DNA of 64,000 bases from DATGPD01 sp041398565 (GCA_041398565.1 JAWKUN010000004.1:62001-126000), one strand, 5' to 3'; counted from the stretch's first letter, positions 1-9,389 are shown. Notes: a model not told the origin generated them from the sequence alone. Translations and numbers: made by a program.

Positions 1-83
1 CGGTGCCGACGCCGACCGTGTCGCCCCGCGACCGCGACGGGGCTCCCTACGCTTGGTGACGGTGGGACACGTCGCGCCGCCAG
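1..83 (+). other. Window edge; possible 3' end of a plus-strand gene
   Basis: Frame 3 is open from the window edge to a TGA at 57-59 and would end in ...RDRDGAPYAW. Only 18 codons are visible, so this could be the tail of a gene to the left or chance. Nothing else is recognisable before the next gene's stop codon. Confidence 0.2.
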
Positions 84-1406
84 TCAGACCGGCCGCAGGA
101 GGCCGTGCTGCAGCAGCGTGTCGGCCGCGTCGGCCAGCTCCTCGAAGGTGAGACCCGAGGCCCTCGCAGTGTCGAGCAGACTGTGGTGGCCGTCCGAGTG
201 GTTCAACACCCAGAGCATTGCGACCTCCGGACGAGCCCGTCGCGGCAACCCCCCCTGCAACCCGTACAGGCCCCGCTTGCCAAGCTGCGCCTCGGCGTCG
301 GGGACCAGGCTCTGGTAGCGCTGGTTGCGCTCGAGTACCCCGAGCACGTCGAGGTACATGGCGAGAGAATCGCCGAGCACCTGCGGGCGCACGAGGTCGA
401 GGTCGTCCCCCGAGCTGTGATAGCCGGGGAAGGTGGAGTGCGTCGAGCGCGTGAGCGACCCGACCGGAAGATCGAACCGCGCCGAGCACCAGTTGCGCTC
501 GTCGTAGCCGTAGGGCGTGAAGCCGATCACGCGGTACGCCACTCGCGCGTCGCGCAGTGCGCAGCGCGCCGCCGCGTCGACCTCGGCGTCCCCGCGCCGG
601 CTCAGCTTGTAGGTGAACGGGGCCTCGTCTCCCAGGCAGTTGAGTACGAGGCCGTGCCGGATGCGCGATACGCGCTCCTGGTTCTGGCTCAGCCAGGCGA
701 CCGAGCCGATGCCGCCGGGGATGAACAGGATGCGGTACGAGTAGCGCCGCTTGGCGCCAGCGAGGGCGCGGGCGAGCGCGGCGAGCACGACGACCCCGGA
801 GAGGTTGTCGTTGCAGAGAGACGGGTGGCACACGTGCGTCGACAGCAGGATCTCCTCGTCGCTCTCGCCGGGCAGGAGGGCCTCGCCCCACTCGAGCTTG
901 CCACCCTCGTCCAGATCGGCGTCGACGCACACCTCGTACTGCCCGGGCCGAAGGCGTTCCAGCTGGCGGTGTGCCAGGCAGAAGCCCCAATCACGCTTGT
1001 AGTAGCTCGTGCGGTAGGGGATCCAGTCGGGTTGGTCGGGCAGCGAATAGAGGTGCGGCCGCAACTCCTCGAGCGACAGAGTGCAGCGCACCGGCGTCGA
1101 GTAGTTGACGACGTGCAGGTTGCAGCGCGTGAAGTCGACGATCTTGTCGCCGTCGGGCCCCTTGATCCAGGCATCGCGGATTCGCCACTCGGGCGGCACG
1201 GTCCAGTCGAACACCTGCGACAGGGACGCGACGCCGTGCACCGACAGGCCAGGAACCTCCTCCGCCAGCAAGGCCAGGGTCTGGCGCAGGCCAGGCCCGG
1301 TGATGCTCCGGCAGATCGGAAAGAGACGCGCCATGGTGGCGTGGAGTTCGTGGCCGACCGCGGCGGGGTCGAGCTGGGCACGCACCTTGTGAACGGTCGA
1401 CAGCAT
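84..1406 (-). CDS. DUF4910 / M28-like aminopeptidase domain protein
   Basis: The 440-residue product looks like a DUF4910 protein: an M28-type zinc aminopeptidase fold followed by a C-terminal winged helix. Visible family motifs are STHVCHPSLCNDNLSG (His/Asp metal ligands), GYDERNWCSARFDLPVGS and FPGYHSSGDDLDLV. The last 60 residues (LTFEELADAADTLLQHG) fit the winged helix. I start at the ATG at 1406 (MLSTVHKV), because the extra 18 residues from an ATG at 1460 are Arg/Pro-rich and unlike the family. There is no signal peptide, so it is probably cytoplasmic. Relatives are often found in surface-polysaccharide clusters, and the real substrate of the family is uncertain. The gene stands alone here; any polysaccharide cluster would lie to the left of the window. 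Confidence 0.85.
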   Translation of the reverse strand: MLSTVHKVRAQLDPAAVGHELHATMARLFPICRSITGPGLRQTLALLAEEVPGLSVHGVASLSQVFDWTVPPEWRIRDAWIKGPDGDKIVDFTRCNLHVVNYSTPVRCTLSLEELRPHLYSLPDQPDWIPYRTSYYKRDWGFCLAHRQLERLRPGQYEVCVDADLDEGGKLEWGEALLPGESDEEILLSTHVCHPSLCNDNLSGVVVLAALARALAGAKRRYSYRILFIPGGIGSVAWLSQNQERVSRIRHGLVLNCLGDEAPFTYKLSRRGDAEVDAAARCALRDARVAYRVIGFTPYGYDERNWCSARFDLPVGSLTRSTHSTFPGYHSSGDDLDLVRPQVLGDSLAMYLDVLGVLERNQRYQSLVPDAEAQLGKRGLYGLQGGLPRRARPEVAMLWVLNHSDGHHSLLDTARASGLTFEELADAADTLLQHGLLRPV

Positions 1407-1584
1407 GGTGAGATGAGGGGCAAGCGGCCGCCCGAGGCCCGAACGTGACGGACACGGCATCCGCCAAGAAGTCTCGCAGCGGCCGGAACGCGGGTTGCTA
1501 CCGAGTTACCCGCGCCGCCGCGGAGGTAGACTCAAGCATTCCTGCCTAGACGCGGCTTGTCCACCTCGGCCTTTTGCAACTCCT

Positions 1585-2970
1585 ATGCGTCTGGTTTCCG
1601 CTTTCGTCCTATTCGCCGTTTCGCTCCCTGCCCCGCGTGCGCAGGTGGAGCTCGTCAATCCGAATCCCTCCACCGCGCCCGTGACCCGCAAGTATGCGGT
1701 CATGGTGTGGGATTCGGTGCGCGAGCGGGTCGTGCTGTTCGGCGGCCAGGAGGACTTGGCCGCCTACCACAACGACACCTGGGAGTGGGACGGGACCCGC
1801 TGGACCGAGAGGCAGCCGTTGCATCGCCCCCCGGCGCGAGAAGACCACATGATGGCGTTCGACTCGGTGCGGGGCCGCGTGGTGCTGTTCGGTGGTCATG
1901 ACGTGAACGTCCGCTTCCTCAACGACACGTGGGAGTGGGACGGCGTCGACTGGCATCCCATGGCGCCGGCGACGGTGCCGTTCGCGCGCGCCTACGGCGC
2001 CATGGCCTTCGATCCCGTGCGCCAGCTCGTCGTGATGTACGGCGGCGTCGACTCGGCGACGCGCGAGATCGGCGAGACCTGGGAGTGGAACGGCACGAAC
2101 TGGCGCCCACGCTTCCCCTACCGGGAGCCCGGAAGACGCACGCAGCACGCGATGTGCTGGGACCCGGTGCGCCAGCGCGTCGTGCTCTACGGCGGCCAGA
2201 CCAACGAGTCCGGATGGTTCGCCGACCAGTGGGAGTACGACGGGATCAATTGGGTGAACGCGACCACCACGCCGGCCGGCCCCGCCATGTCGGACTTGCG
2301 CATGGTGTACGACACCCACCGCAGCCGCCTGGTCCTGTGGGGTGGGCGAAGCCAGCCGGCCAGCAGCGCATGGGAGCGCGACGGCGACACCTGGGTCCAG
2401 CGCACCATCCCGCCGCCACTGCCCACCGACCGGCACGCCCACACCATGGCGTTCGATGAGGTGCGCGGTGAGGTGGTGATCTTCGGCGGCTACGACGGCG
2501 GTGAGGTTCGCTACGGCGACACCTGGGTCTACCGCCCTGTGGCACCAGCTTCGGCCGCCTCCTTCGGTCACGGCTGTGGCGGACCGACATCGGTCCCGCC
2601 GGCGCTGAGCCTGGCCGACGGGCAGCGCCCATGGCTCGGCGACACCCTGGCCTGGCGCGTGCGCGGCGACACGCCCGCGAACCTGGCGGTGCTGTCGCTC
2701 GGCGTCTCGCGCACGACTTGGCGTGGAGCCAGCCTACCTGCCGACCTGGGTGCCTTCGGCATGTCCGGTTGCGAGCTTCTCGACAGCTCGGACGTGCTCC
2801 TCTCCATGCAGGTGTCCGCGCAGGGTGCCGACCTGGCCATGCCCATCCCGGTGTGGCGTGAACTGAACCGAGTCGAACTCTACGCCCAGGCCCTGGTGTT
2901 CGATCCCGCATCCAACCCGGCGGGCGCTGTCACCACCGGAGGGGTCGCTTTGCGCTTCGGGTCGCGCTGA
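1585..2970 (+). CDS. Secreted Kelch-repeat protein with shared C-terminal module
   Basis: The 461-residue protein begins with a signal peptide (MRLVSAFVLFAVSLPAPRAQ). About six Kelch-like blades follow, each with the pattern MAFD..R..VV.FGG......DTWEWDG..W (for example VRERVVLFGGQ, VRGRVVLFGGHD, VRQRVVLYGGQ). They should form a beta-propeller of the galactose-oxidase/Kelch type, but no catalytic residues are evident. From about residue 325 (SFGHGCGG) to the end it carries a module also found in the proteins at 12293 and 36406. I start at 1585 because the signal peptide begins there; the upstream in-frame stretch is Arg/Pro-rich. It is probably exported or surface-bound, of unknown function. 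It converges on the kgd gene. Confidence 0.85.
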   Translation: MRLVSAFVLFAVSLPAPRAQVELVNPNPSTAPVTRKYAVMVWDSVRERVVLFGGQEDLAAYHNDTWEWDGTRWTERQPLHRPPAREDHMMAFDSVRGRVVLFGGHDVNVRFLNDTWEWDGVDWHPMAPATVPFARAYGAMAFDPVRQLVVMYGGVDSATREIGETWEWNGTNWRPRFPYREPGRRTQHAMCWDPVRQRVVLYGGQTNESGWFADQWEYDGINWVNATTTPAGPAMSDLRMVYDTHRSRLVLWGGRSQPASSAWERDGDTWVQRTIPPPLPTDRHAHTMAFDEVRGEVVIFGGYDGGEVRYGDTWVYRPVAPASAASFGHGCGGPTSVPPALSLADGQRPWLGDTLAWRVRGDTPANLAVLSLGVSRTTWRGASLPADLGAFGMSGCELLDSSDVLLSMQVSAQGADLAMPIPVWRELNRVELYAQALVFDPASNPAGAVTTGGVALRFGSR

Positions 2971-3021
2971 GGCGCGACGGCGGCGTGAGCTGTCTGGTCG
3001 CGTCCGGATTCGGCCGGATCT

Positions 3022-6000
3022 TCAGCCGCGCAGAGCGCGCTCGAGCAACTCGGCCTGCTCGCGCTTGTGCGCCTGCAGTGAGCCGGTCGCCGGACTCGCC
3101 GAAGGGCGGCGTGCGACCCACGCGGCGATCGCGTCGCAGTGCCAGCGCGCGTGCCGCAGGGCGCCCATGTTCGCCGGCTCTTCCTGACACCAGATCACCT
3201 CGGCTGCGGGCTGGGTCGAGAAGAGCGCGCGCAGCGCCGCCGTCGGCCAAGGGTAGAGGAGCTCGACCCGAACCAGCGCCACGTCGCGCACGTCCCATTC
3301 GCGGCGCGCCGCCGCCAGCTCGTGGTAGATCTTGCCGGTGCACAGGATCACTCGTCGCGCCGACCCGCGCTCGACGACGGGGTCCTCGACGACCGCCTGG
3401 AACGCGCCGGCGCCGAGCTCGTCGATGGCCGAGCCGGCGGCTCGGTCGCGCAGGAGGCTCTTCGGGGTCATGACGACCAACGGCTTGCGGCGTGGATCGA
3501 GGGCCTGCCGGCGCAGCAGATGGTAGTACCGCCCCGCCGTCGACGGGTACGCGACGCGCATGTTGTCTTCGGCACACAGCTGCAGGAAGCGCTCGAGGCG
3601 CGCCGAGCTGTGTTCGGGGCCTTGCCCGTCGTAGCCGTGCGGCAAGAGCAGGACCAGCGACGTCGCCTGCCCCCACTTGGCTTCGCCAGCGGCAATGAAC
3701 TGGTCGATCTGGATCTGCGCGCCGTTGCAGAAGTCGCCGAACTGTGCTTCCCACAGGGTCAGGCCCCGGGGCGCGGCGACGCTGTAGCCGTACTCGAAGC
3801 CGAGCGCGGCCTCCTCAGACAGCAGGCTGTCGACCACCACGTACTTGGCTTGGCTGTCGCTCAGGAAGTTCAGCGGGATGTACTTGTGGCCATTGCTCTC
3901 GTCGAGAAGGACCGAGTGGCGCTGCGAGAAGGTGCCACGACCGCTGTCCTGTCCGGCCAGGCGCACGGGCACGCCGTCGCGGAGCAGGGTCGCGAACGCC
4001 AGGGTCTCGGCCAACGCGAAGTCCACCGGCTGCTCGCCCTGCGCCATCTTCACCCGGCGGTCGAGGATGGACCGCACCTTGTCGTGCGGATCGAAGTCGG
4101 CGGGCAACTGGGCGAGGCGCTGAGCGAGTTCGAGCAGCTCCGACGTCGCCACGGCCGGGGTCGCATGTTCCCACGCCAGGTCGTCTTCGCGCACCTCGGC
4201 CCGCGGCAACGGAGTGCCAGGCGCCGACGTGTCGCGCACTTCCTTGAGCGCCGTGCGGTAGCGGTCGTGCAAGACCTCGTTGAAGCGCTCCACCTCGTCG
4301 GGCTGCAGTACCTTCGCCCGCACCAGGAAGTCCTGGAAGATCTCGCGCACCGTGCGGTGCGCTTCGATCGTCTTGTACATCAGCGGCTGGGTGAAGCTGG
4401 GCTCGTCGCCCTCGTTGTGGCCGTGCCGGCGGTAGCCGACGATGTCGACGACCACGTCGCGCTCGAAGCGCTGACGGTACTCCAGTGCCAGCCGGATGCA
4501 GCGGACGGCGCTCAGGGGGTCGTCGCCGTTGACGTGGAACACCGGCGCCTGGATCGACTTGGCGACGTCGGTGCAGAACGGCGTACTGCGCGCATCGGCC
4601 GGCAGAGTCGTGTAGCCGATCTGGTTGTTGACGATGATGTGCACCGTGCCGCCGGTGCGGTAGCCGCGCAGCTGCGACATGTTGAGGATCTCGGCGACCA
4701 CGCCCTGGCCAGCGAACGCGGCGTCACCGTGCACCAGCACCGGCAGGACGTGGGCGCGGCGGTCGTCGCCGCCGAGCTGGTCCTGGCGGGCCCGCGCCAT
4801 GCCCTCCACCACCGGGTCCACCGCCTCGAGGTGACTCGGATTGCTGGCCAGCTCGACGTCGATGGCCTTGCCCGACATGGTGGTGTAGGACGAACTCGAT
4901 CCGAGGTGGTACTTCACGTCGCCCGACCCCTGCGTGGTCTTCGGGTCGATGTGTCCCTCGAACTCGGAGAAGATCCGCTGCAGGCTCTTGCCGAGGATGT
5001 GGGCCAGCACGTTCAGGCGGCCACGGTGCGCCATGCCGAGCACGGCGCGCTCGATGCCGGCGTCCGCGGCGTGGTTGAGCAGGGCGTCGAGCACCGGGAT
5101 CACCGTCTCGCAACCCTCGAGCGAGAAGCGCTTGTGGCCGACGAACCGCGTGTGCAGGAAGCGCTCGAACGCCTCGGCTTCCACCAGCTTGTCGAGCACG
5201 CGCAAGGTCACTTCGCGCGGCAGTTCGTCTTCGAAGCGGGTGCCCTCCAGACGGGTGCGCAGCCACTCCTTCTGCTCCGGATCGGCGATGTGCATGAACT
5301 CGACGCCGACGTGACGTGTGTAGGTCGCGTGCAGGACCTCGTGGATCTCGCGCAGCTTGGCGATCGGCTTGCCCGCCAGGTTGTTGGTGAAGAACTCTCG
5401 ATCGAGGTCCCACAGCGACAACCCGTAGTGGCTCATCTCCAGCTCGGGAAACGAGCGGATCTGGTACTCGAGCGGATCGAGGTTGGCGAGCAGATAGCCG
5501 CGCACGCGGTAGGCGCGCACGTACTGCAGCACGCGCGCGGCGCGCTCCATGTCGTCTTGGCGTCGCAGCGGCGAGCCCACGGCCGGACGCCGGTCGCGCA
5601 TGAAGCCCAGCGGACGGAACGGGATCTTCAGGTCGGCGAACACCTCGTCGTAGAACGACGTGTCGGCGCCGGTGAGCAAGGCGTGCATCTGTGCCAGGAA
5701 CTCGCCGGAATCGGCGCCCTGGATGACGCGATGGTCGTACGTGCTGGTGACGGTCATCACCCGGCTGACACCCAGCTCGTTGAGCGTGCTCTCCGAGGCT
5801 CCTTGGTACTCCGCCGGCACGTCGATGGCGCCGGTGGCGAAGATGAAGCTCTGGCCGGACATCAGCCGCGGCAGGGAGCTGACCGTGCCGAGAGGACCGG
5901 GATTGGTGAGGGTGCAGGTGGTCTCTCGGAAGTCCTCGGGCGTCAGCTTGCCGGTGCGGGCGCTGTGGATCTGTGCGTTGTAGGCGTCGAGGAACTGCCC

Positions 6001-6576
6001 GAACGTCATCCTGCCGCAGTCCTTGATGTTCGGTACCACGAGCTGGCGGCCGCTGTCACGCTGCACGTCCACGGCCATCCCGAGGTTGATGGCGCCGACG
6101 GTGCGTCGGTGCGGCTTGCCGTCGATCTCGACGTACGCCACGGTCATCGCCGGGACACGCTGCAGCGCGCGCACCATCGCCCAGGCGACGAAGTGGGTGA
6201 AACTCGCCTTGCCCAGGTGCTGGGCGGCGAGATGGCGGTTGACGACGTGCCGGTTCTCCTCGAGCACCTTCACCGGGATGACGCGGGTCGACGTCGCCGT
6301 CGGCACCCGCAGGCTCTCCTCCATGTTGGTGACGATGCGCGCCGCGACCCCGCGCAGCGGCTCGATCCCCGCGGGCAGATCGACCGCCGGCGAGCGCACG
6401 GCGGGCGCGGCCGCAGCCGCGCCGTTGCCGCCGCCGAAGTGCTGTTCGAAGAAGTGTCGCCACTCCTCGGCCACCGACTGCGGCGCCTGGCGGTAGTCGG
6501 CGAAGAGCTTCTCGACGTAGCCGGCGTTGACGCCGAACAACGCTTCGAAGTCGATCGTCCGTGCGTCGTCGCCCAT
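3022..6576 (-). CDS. kgd: Multifunctional 2-oxoglutarate dehydrogenase E2(catalytic)-E1 fusion (Kgd/OdhA type)
   Basis: The 1184-residue protein has the actinobacterial OdhA/Kgd layout. A short N-terminal E1 motif (FGVNAGYVEKLFADYR) is followed by an Ala-rich linker, then a succinyltransferase-like domain (about residues 80-325, with the E2 signature TSTYDHRVIQGADSGEF). The ThDP-dependent E1 decarboxylase follows (MAHRGRLNVLAHILGK, HGDAAFAGQGVVAEI, VVDIVGYRRHGHNEGDEPSF, QDSGRGTFSQRHSV). No lipoyl domain is present, so a separate lipoylated E2 and E3 would be needed. In Actinobacteria these enzymes form a mixed complex feeding the TCA cycle. The ATG at 6576 overlaps the infC stop by one base (TGATG); a GTG at 6579 is the alternative. 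Coupling to infC is unusual. Confidence 0.95.
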   Translation of the reverse strand: MGDDARTIDFEALFGVNAGYVEKLFADYRQAPQSVAEEWRHFFEQHFGGGNGAAAAAPAVRSPAVDLPAGIEPLRGVAARIVTNMEESLRVPTATSTRVIPVKVLEENRHVVNRHLAAQHLGKASFTHFVAWAMVRALQRVPAMTVAYVEIDGKPHRRTVGAINLGMAVDVQRDSGRQLVVPNIKDCGRMTFGQFLDAYNAQIHSARTGKLTPEDFRETTCTLTNPGPLGTVSSLPRLMSGQSFIFATGAIDVPAEYQGASESTLNELGVSRVMTVTSTYDHRVIQGADSGEFLAQMHALLTGADTSFYDEVFADLKIPFRPLGFMRDRRPAVGSPLRRQDDMERAARVLQYVRAYRVRGYLLANLDPLEYQIRSFPELEMSHYGLSLWDLDREFFTNNLAGKPIAKLREIHEVLHATYTRHVGVEFMHIADPEQKEWLRTRLEGTRFEDELPREVTLRVLDKLVEAEAFERFLHTRFVGHKRFSLEGCETVIPVLDALLNHAADAGIERAVLGMAHRGRLNVLAHILGKSLQRIFSEFEGHIDPKTTQGSGDVKYHLGSSSSYTTMSGKAIDVELASNPSHLEAVDPVVEGMARARQDQLGGDDRRAHVLPVLVHGDAAFAGQGVVAEILNMSQLRGYRTGGTVHIIVNNQIGYTTLPADARSTPFCTDVAKSIQAPVFHVNGDDPLSAVRCIRLALEYRQRFERDVVVDIVGYRRHGHNEGDEPSFTQPLMYKTIEAHRTVREIFQDFLVRAKVLQPDEVERFNEVLHDRYRTALKEVRDTSAPGTPLPRAEVREDDLAWEHATPAVATSELLELAQRLAQLPADFDPHDKVRSILDRRVKMAQGEQPVDFALAETLAFATLLRDGVPVRLAGQDSGRGTFSQRHSVLLDESNGHKYIPLNFLSDSQAKYVVVDSLLSEEAALGFEYGYSVAAPRGLTLWEAQFGDFCNGAQIQIDQFIAAGEAKWGQATSLVLLLPHGYDGQGPEHSSARLERFLQLCAEDNMRVAYPSTAGRYYHLLRRQALDPRRKPLVVMTPKSLLRDRAAGSAIDELGAGAFQAVVEDPVVERGSARRVILCTGKIYHELAAARREWDVRDVALVRVELLYPWPTAALRALFSTQPAAEVIWCQEEPANMGALRHARWHCDAIAAWVARRPSASPATGSLQAHKREQAELLERALRG

Positions 6577-7115
6577 CACTTCTTGGCCACGATCATCACC
6601 AGCCGCTTGCCCTCGAGGCGCGGCTCCCGCTCCACCTTGGCGATGTCCGACAGGAACTCGAAGACATGCTTCATCACCTTCAGCGCCAGGTCCTGATGCA
6701 TGATCTCGCGGCCGCGCAGCAAGCAGTTCACCTGCACCTTGTCGCCGGCCTCGAGGAACTCGCGCGCGTGCCGGATCTTCACCTGCATGTCGTGCTCGGC
6801 GATGCGCGGGCGCACGCGGACCTCCTTGAGCTGCGTCTGGTGCTGCTTGCGCCGGCTCGCCTGCTCCTTCTTCTTCAGCTCGTACTTGTACTTGCCGAAG
6901 TCCATGATCCGGCAGACCGGTGGCCGCTGGTTCGGGGCGATCTCGACCAGGTCGAGCCCCGATTCGTTGGCCATCTGCTGCGCCACCGCGGTTTCGAGCA
7001 CCCCGAGCTGCCCGCCATCCGCGCCGATGACGCGAATCTGTCGAATCCGGATCTGGTTGTTCACGCGCGGACCGGGGGGGCCACCGCGCCCGCGCGGACC
7101 GCTATCACGAGCCAT
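6576..7115 (-). CDS. infC: Translation initiation factor IF-3
   Basis: The 179-residue product is a full-length IF-3, which binds the 30S subunit and guards start-codon selection. The N-domain starts at VNNQIRIRQIRVIG and carries the signature APNQRPPVCRIMDFGKYKYE; the Lys-rich linker (ELKKKEQASRRKQH) and C-domain (KEVRVRPRIAEHDMQVK) follow. The N-terminus has about 15 extra Gly/Arg/Pro-rich residues. The ATG at 7115 has a GAGG only 4 nt upstream, which is short spacing. A tiny out-of-frame ORF overlaps this start (see 7105-7131). The usual rpmI-rplT genes do not follow; kgd does. thrS lies 229 bp upstream on the same strand, which keeps half of the classic thrS-infC-rpmI-rplT order. Confidence 0.97.
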   Translation of the reverse strand: MARDSGPRGRGGPPGPRVNNQIRIRQIRVIGADGGQLGVLETAVAQQMANESGLDLVEIAPNQRPPVCRIMDFGKYKYELKKKEQASRRKQHQTQLKEVRVRPRIAEHDMQVKIRHAREFLEAGDKVQVNCLLRGREIMHQDLALKVMKHVFEFLSDIAKVEREPRLEGKRLVMIVAKK

Positions 7116-7131
7116 ACTTCCTCTGCGACAT
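7105..7131 (-). CDS. Candidate 8-codon upstream ORF overlapping the infC start
   Basis: An ATG at 7131 begins MSQRKYGS and stops with TGA at 7107-7105. It overlaps the infC start codon (7115) in another frame. It has a well-placed Shine-Dalgarno-like AAGGA (7143-7139) with a 7-nt spacer, better than that of infC. Its stop is 6 nt past the infC ATG, so termination and re-initiation could couple the two. Whether it is translated is unknown; short ORFs like this also arise by chance. Confidence 0.3.
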   Translation of the reverse strand: MSQRKYGS

Positions 7132-7344
7132 GCTGTCTTCCTTTCTGTTGTAGGTTTCGTTGCACACGGGTGCGCGCGGACTCCGGTCCGGCGCAGAACG
7201 AGAGAACGAAGCGGGCCGCGAGTCTACCCGCCGCCGTCGCCGGCGTCAGCGCCAACCCGGCCTCCCTTGCGTCGGATAAACCCGCGCACGGGGGTGTCCG
7301 CGACGCCGGGTTGCTCGACACGACGCCCGGTGCGTTCTCGGAGC

Positions 7345-9282
7345 CTACGTGTGCGACACCACTTTCTGGCCGAGCGCCGCGGCGAGGTCCGTCACACTCA
7401 ACTCGCCCAACTCGCCGTCGATGCGGTGGCGCACGCTGACCCCGCCGTTGGCCACCTCCTTGTCGCCGACGACGCCGACGAACGGCACCTTCTCTTCGTA
7501 CAGGTGGTGCCGGATCTTGTTGCCGATCTTCTCCGGCCCGACGTCGGCCTCGACCCGGAAGCCCTGCGCGCGCAGTTCCCCGGCGATCTCTTCCGCGCGC
7601 GCGGCGTGGCGCTCGCCGACCGCCAGCAACGACATCTGCACCGGCGCCAGCCAGGTAGGGAACGAGCCGCCGTAGTGCTCGACCAACACGCCGAAGAAGC
7701 GCTCGAGGGAGCCGAGCAGCGCTCGGTGCACCATCACCGGGCGCGTGAACGACCCGTCCTTGTCGACGAAGGTCAAGTCGAAGCGCTCGGGTAGGTTGAA
7801 GTCAGCCTGCACGGTCGAGCACTGCCAGTAGCGACCGAGGCTGTCCTTGATCTTGACGTCGATCTTGGGGCCGTAGAAGGCCCCGCCACCCTCGTCGACC
7901 TCGTACGGCAGACCCAGCTTGTCGAGCGTCTTGCGCAGTGCGCTGGTCGCCGCGTCCCACATCGCGTCGGTACCCACCGACTTGGCCGGCCGCGTCGCCA
8001 GCATCAGGTGGAAGTCCTTGAAGCCGAACGACTGCAGGATGTGCAGCACGAAATCCATCACCCGCCCGATCTCCGCATCGAGCTGATCGGGCCGCATGAA
8101 CAGATGCGCGTCGTCCTGGGTGAAGCCGCGCACGCGCAAGAGCCCGTGCAGGGCGCCGGCGTTCTCGTAGCGGTACACCGTGCCCAGCTCTGCCCAGCGG
8201 AACGGCAGCTCGCGGTACGAGCGGCGCTTGCTCTTGAAGATCTGCACGTGGAACGGGCAGTTCATCGGCTTGAGCAGGTACTCCATGCCGTCGATGTCGA
8301 TCGGCGAGTACATGCTCTCCTTGTAGAAGTCGAGGTGGCCGCTGGTCTGCCACATCGTGCTGCGCGCCACGTGCGGCGAGTACACGATGTCGTAGCCGCC
8401 CTGGAGGTGCTCGTTGCGCCAGAACTCCTCGATCTTGTGCCGCACGAAACCGCCCTTGGGGTGCCACAGCACCAGGCCGGCGCCGAGGTCGCCCATGGTC
8501 GAGAACAGGTCGAGGTCCTTGCCGAGGCGCCGGTGGTCGCGCTTCGCTGCCTCTTCCAGGTTCTTGCGGTGCGTCTCCATCGCCTCCTTGTCGGCGAAGG
8601 CGTGGCCGTAGACGCGGGTGAGCATCTTGTTGTGCGCGTCGTCGCCGAAGTAGGCACCGGCCAGCGCCAGCACCGCCACCCCCTGGCCGATGCGCCCGGT
8701 CGACGGCACGTGCGGGCCCCGGCACAGGTCGACGAAGTCGCCGCTGCGGTAGAAGCTGATCTCGTCGTCGGACGGGATCTTGTCGATGGTGGCGACCTTG
8801 TAGTCCTCGCCGTTCGCGACCATGAGCGCGCGCGCGTCGGCGCGCGGCAGACTCTCGCGCACGAACGGGTGGTCGGCGGCGATGATCTCGCCCATGAGCT
8901 TCTCGATCTCGGGCAAGTCGTCCGGCGCCAGCGGCCGGTCGCCGACATCGATGTCGTAGTAGAAGCCGTAGCGCGGATCCTCGATGGCCGGCCCCTTCCA
9001 CAGCTTGGCCTGCGGCCGCAGGCGCTTCACGGCGTCGGCCATCACGTGCGCCGCCGAGTGCCGGATCACCTCGAGCCCCGCGGGTTGGTCGCGGGTGATG
9101 ATCTCGACCCGGCCCGACGTCAGCGGCACCTGCAGACTGCGCACCTCGCCATCGACGCGGATCGCCACCGCGTTCTTGGCGAGCTTCTTGCTGATGCCCT
9201 CTGCGAGTTGCAGGCCCGTGGTGCCGGCCGCGAAGTCGCGGGTCGCACCGTCGGGGAAGGTGATGTGGATCGAGTCGGCCAT
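7345..9282 (-). CDS. thrS: Threonine--tRNA ligase
   Basis: The 645-residue protein is a class II threonyl-tRNA synthetase that charges tRNA-Thr with threonine in the cytoplasm. Domain order: TGS (about 1-62, ITFPDGATRDFAAG), the N2 editing domain with RHSAAHVMADAV (HxxxH) and the second SAD motif (FVDLCRGPHVPSTGRIG). Then the catalytic core with MNCPFHVQIFKS, RWAELGTVYRYE and GAFYGPKID, and the anticodon-binding domain (PVQMSLLAVGERHAARAEEI). Length is normal. The ATG at 9282 sits 11 nt after a TAATCT hexamer and has no clear Shine-Dalgarno sequence. The 317-bp upstream region can fold extensively (see 9390-9558). Confidence 0.98.
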   Translation of the reverse strand: MADSIHITFPDGATRDFAAGTTGLQLAEGISKKLAKNAVAIRVDGEVRSLQVPLTSGRVEIITRDQPAGLEVIRHSAAHVMADAVKRLRPQAKLWKGPAIEDPRYGFYYDIDVGDRPLAPDDLPEIEKLMGEIIAADHPFVRESLPRADARALMVANGEDYKVATIDKIPSDDEISFYRSGDFVDLCRGPHVPSTGRIGQGVAVLALAGAYFGDDAHNKMLTRVYGHAFADKEAMETHRKNLEEAAKRDHRRLGKDLDLFSTMGDLGAGLVLWHPKGGFVRHKIEEFWRNEHLQGGYDIVYSPHVARSTMWQTSGHLDFYKESMYSPIDIDGMEYLLKPMNCPFHVQIFKSKRRSYRELPFRWAELGTVYRYENAGALHGLLRVRGFTQDDAHLFMRPDQLDAEIGRVMDFVLHILQSFGFKDFHLMLATRPAKSVGTDAMWDAATSALRKTLDKLGLPYEVDEGGGAFYGPKIDVKIKDSLGRYWQCSTVQADFNLPERFDLTFVDKDGSFTRPVMVHRALLGSLERFFGVLVEHYGGSFPTWLAPVQMSLLAVGERHAARAEEIAGELRAQGFRVEADVGPEKIGNKIRHHLYEEKVPFVGVVGDKEVANGGVSVRHRIDGELGELSVTDLAAALGQKVVSHT

Positions 9283-9293
9283 CGGCGGGGCGG

Positions 9294-9299
9294 AGATTA
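9294..9299 (-). promoter_or_regulatory. Candidate -10 element of thrS
   Basis: TAATCT (minus strand, 9299 to 9294) ends 11 nt before the thrS ATG. A CATAAT overlapping it is an alternative. No -35 box stands out. If used, the transcript would be leaderless or nearly so, which conflicts with a role for the upstream fold in thrS control unless a second promoter lies further upstream. Confidence 0.35.
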
Positions 9300-9389
9300 T
9301 GCCGTCGCGGCGCGAGGCGCGAGGGTGTCTTGGCTGGATCGGACGGCAACGGCCGGGCGCGGCGCGCCGCTCGAGGGCGCTCCGACGCA

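Noticed and set aside
105..1448. A 447-codon open frame antisense to the DUF4910 gene
   Set aside because: Same GC effect; the composition is Arg/Val/Ala-rich with no motif, while the minus strand shows a full protein family.
3139..6696. A 1185-codon open frame antisense to kgd
   Set aside because: At about 70% GC, reverse-strand frames of real genes stay open by chance. The product has no domain, and the sense strand encodes a clear Kgd.
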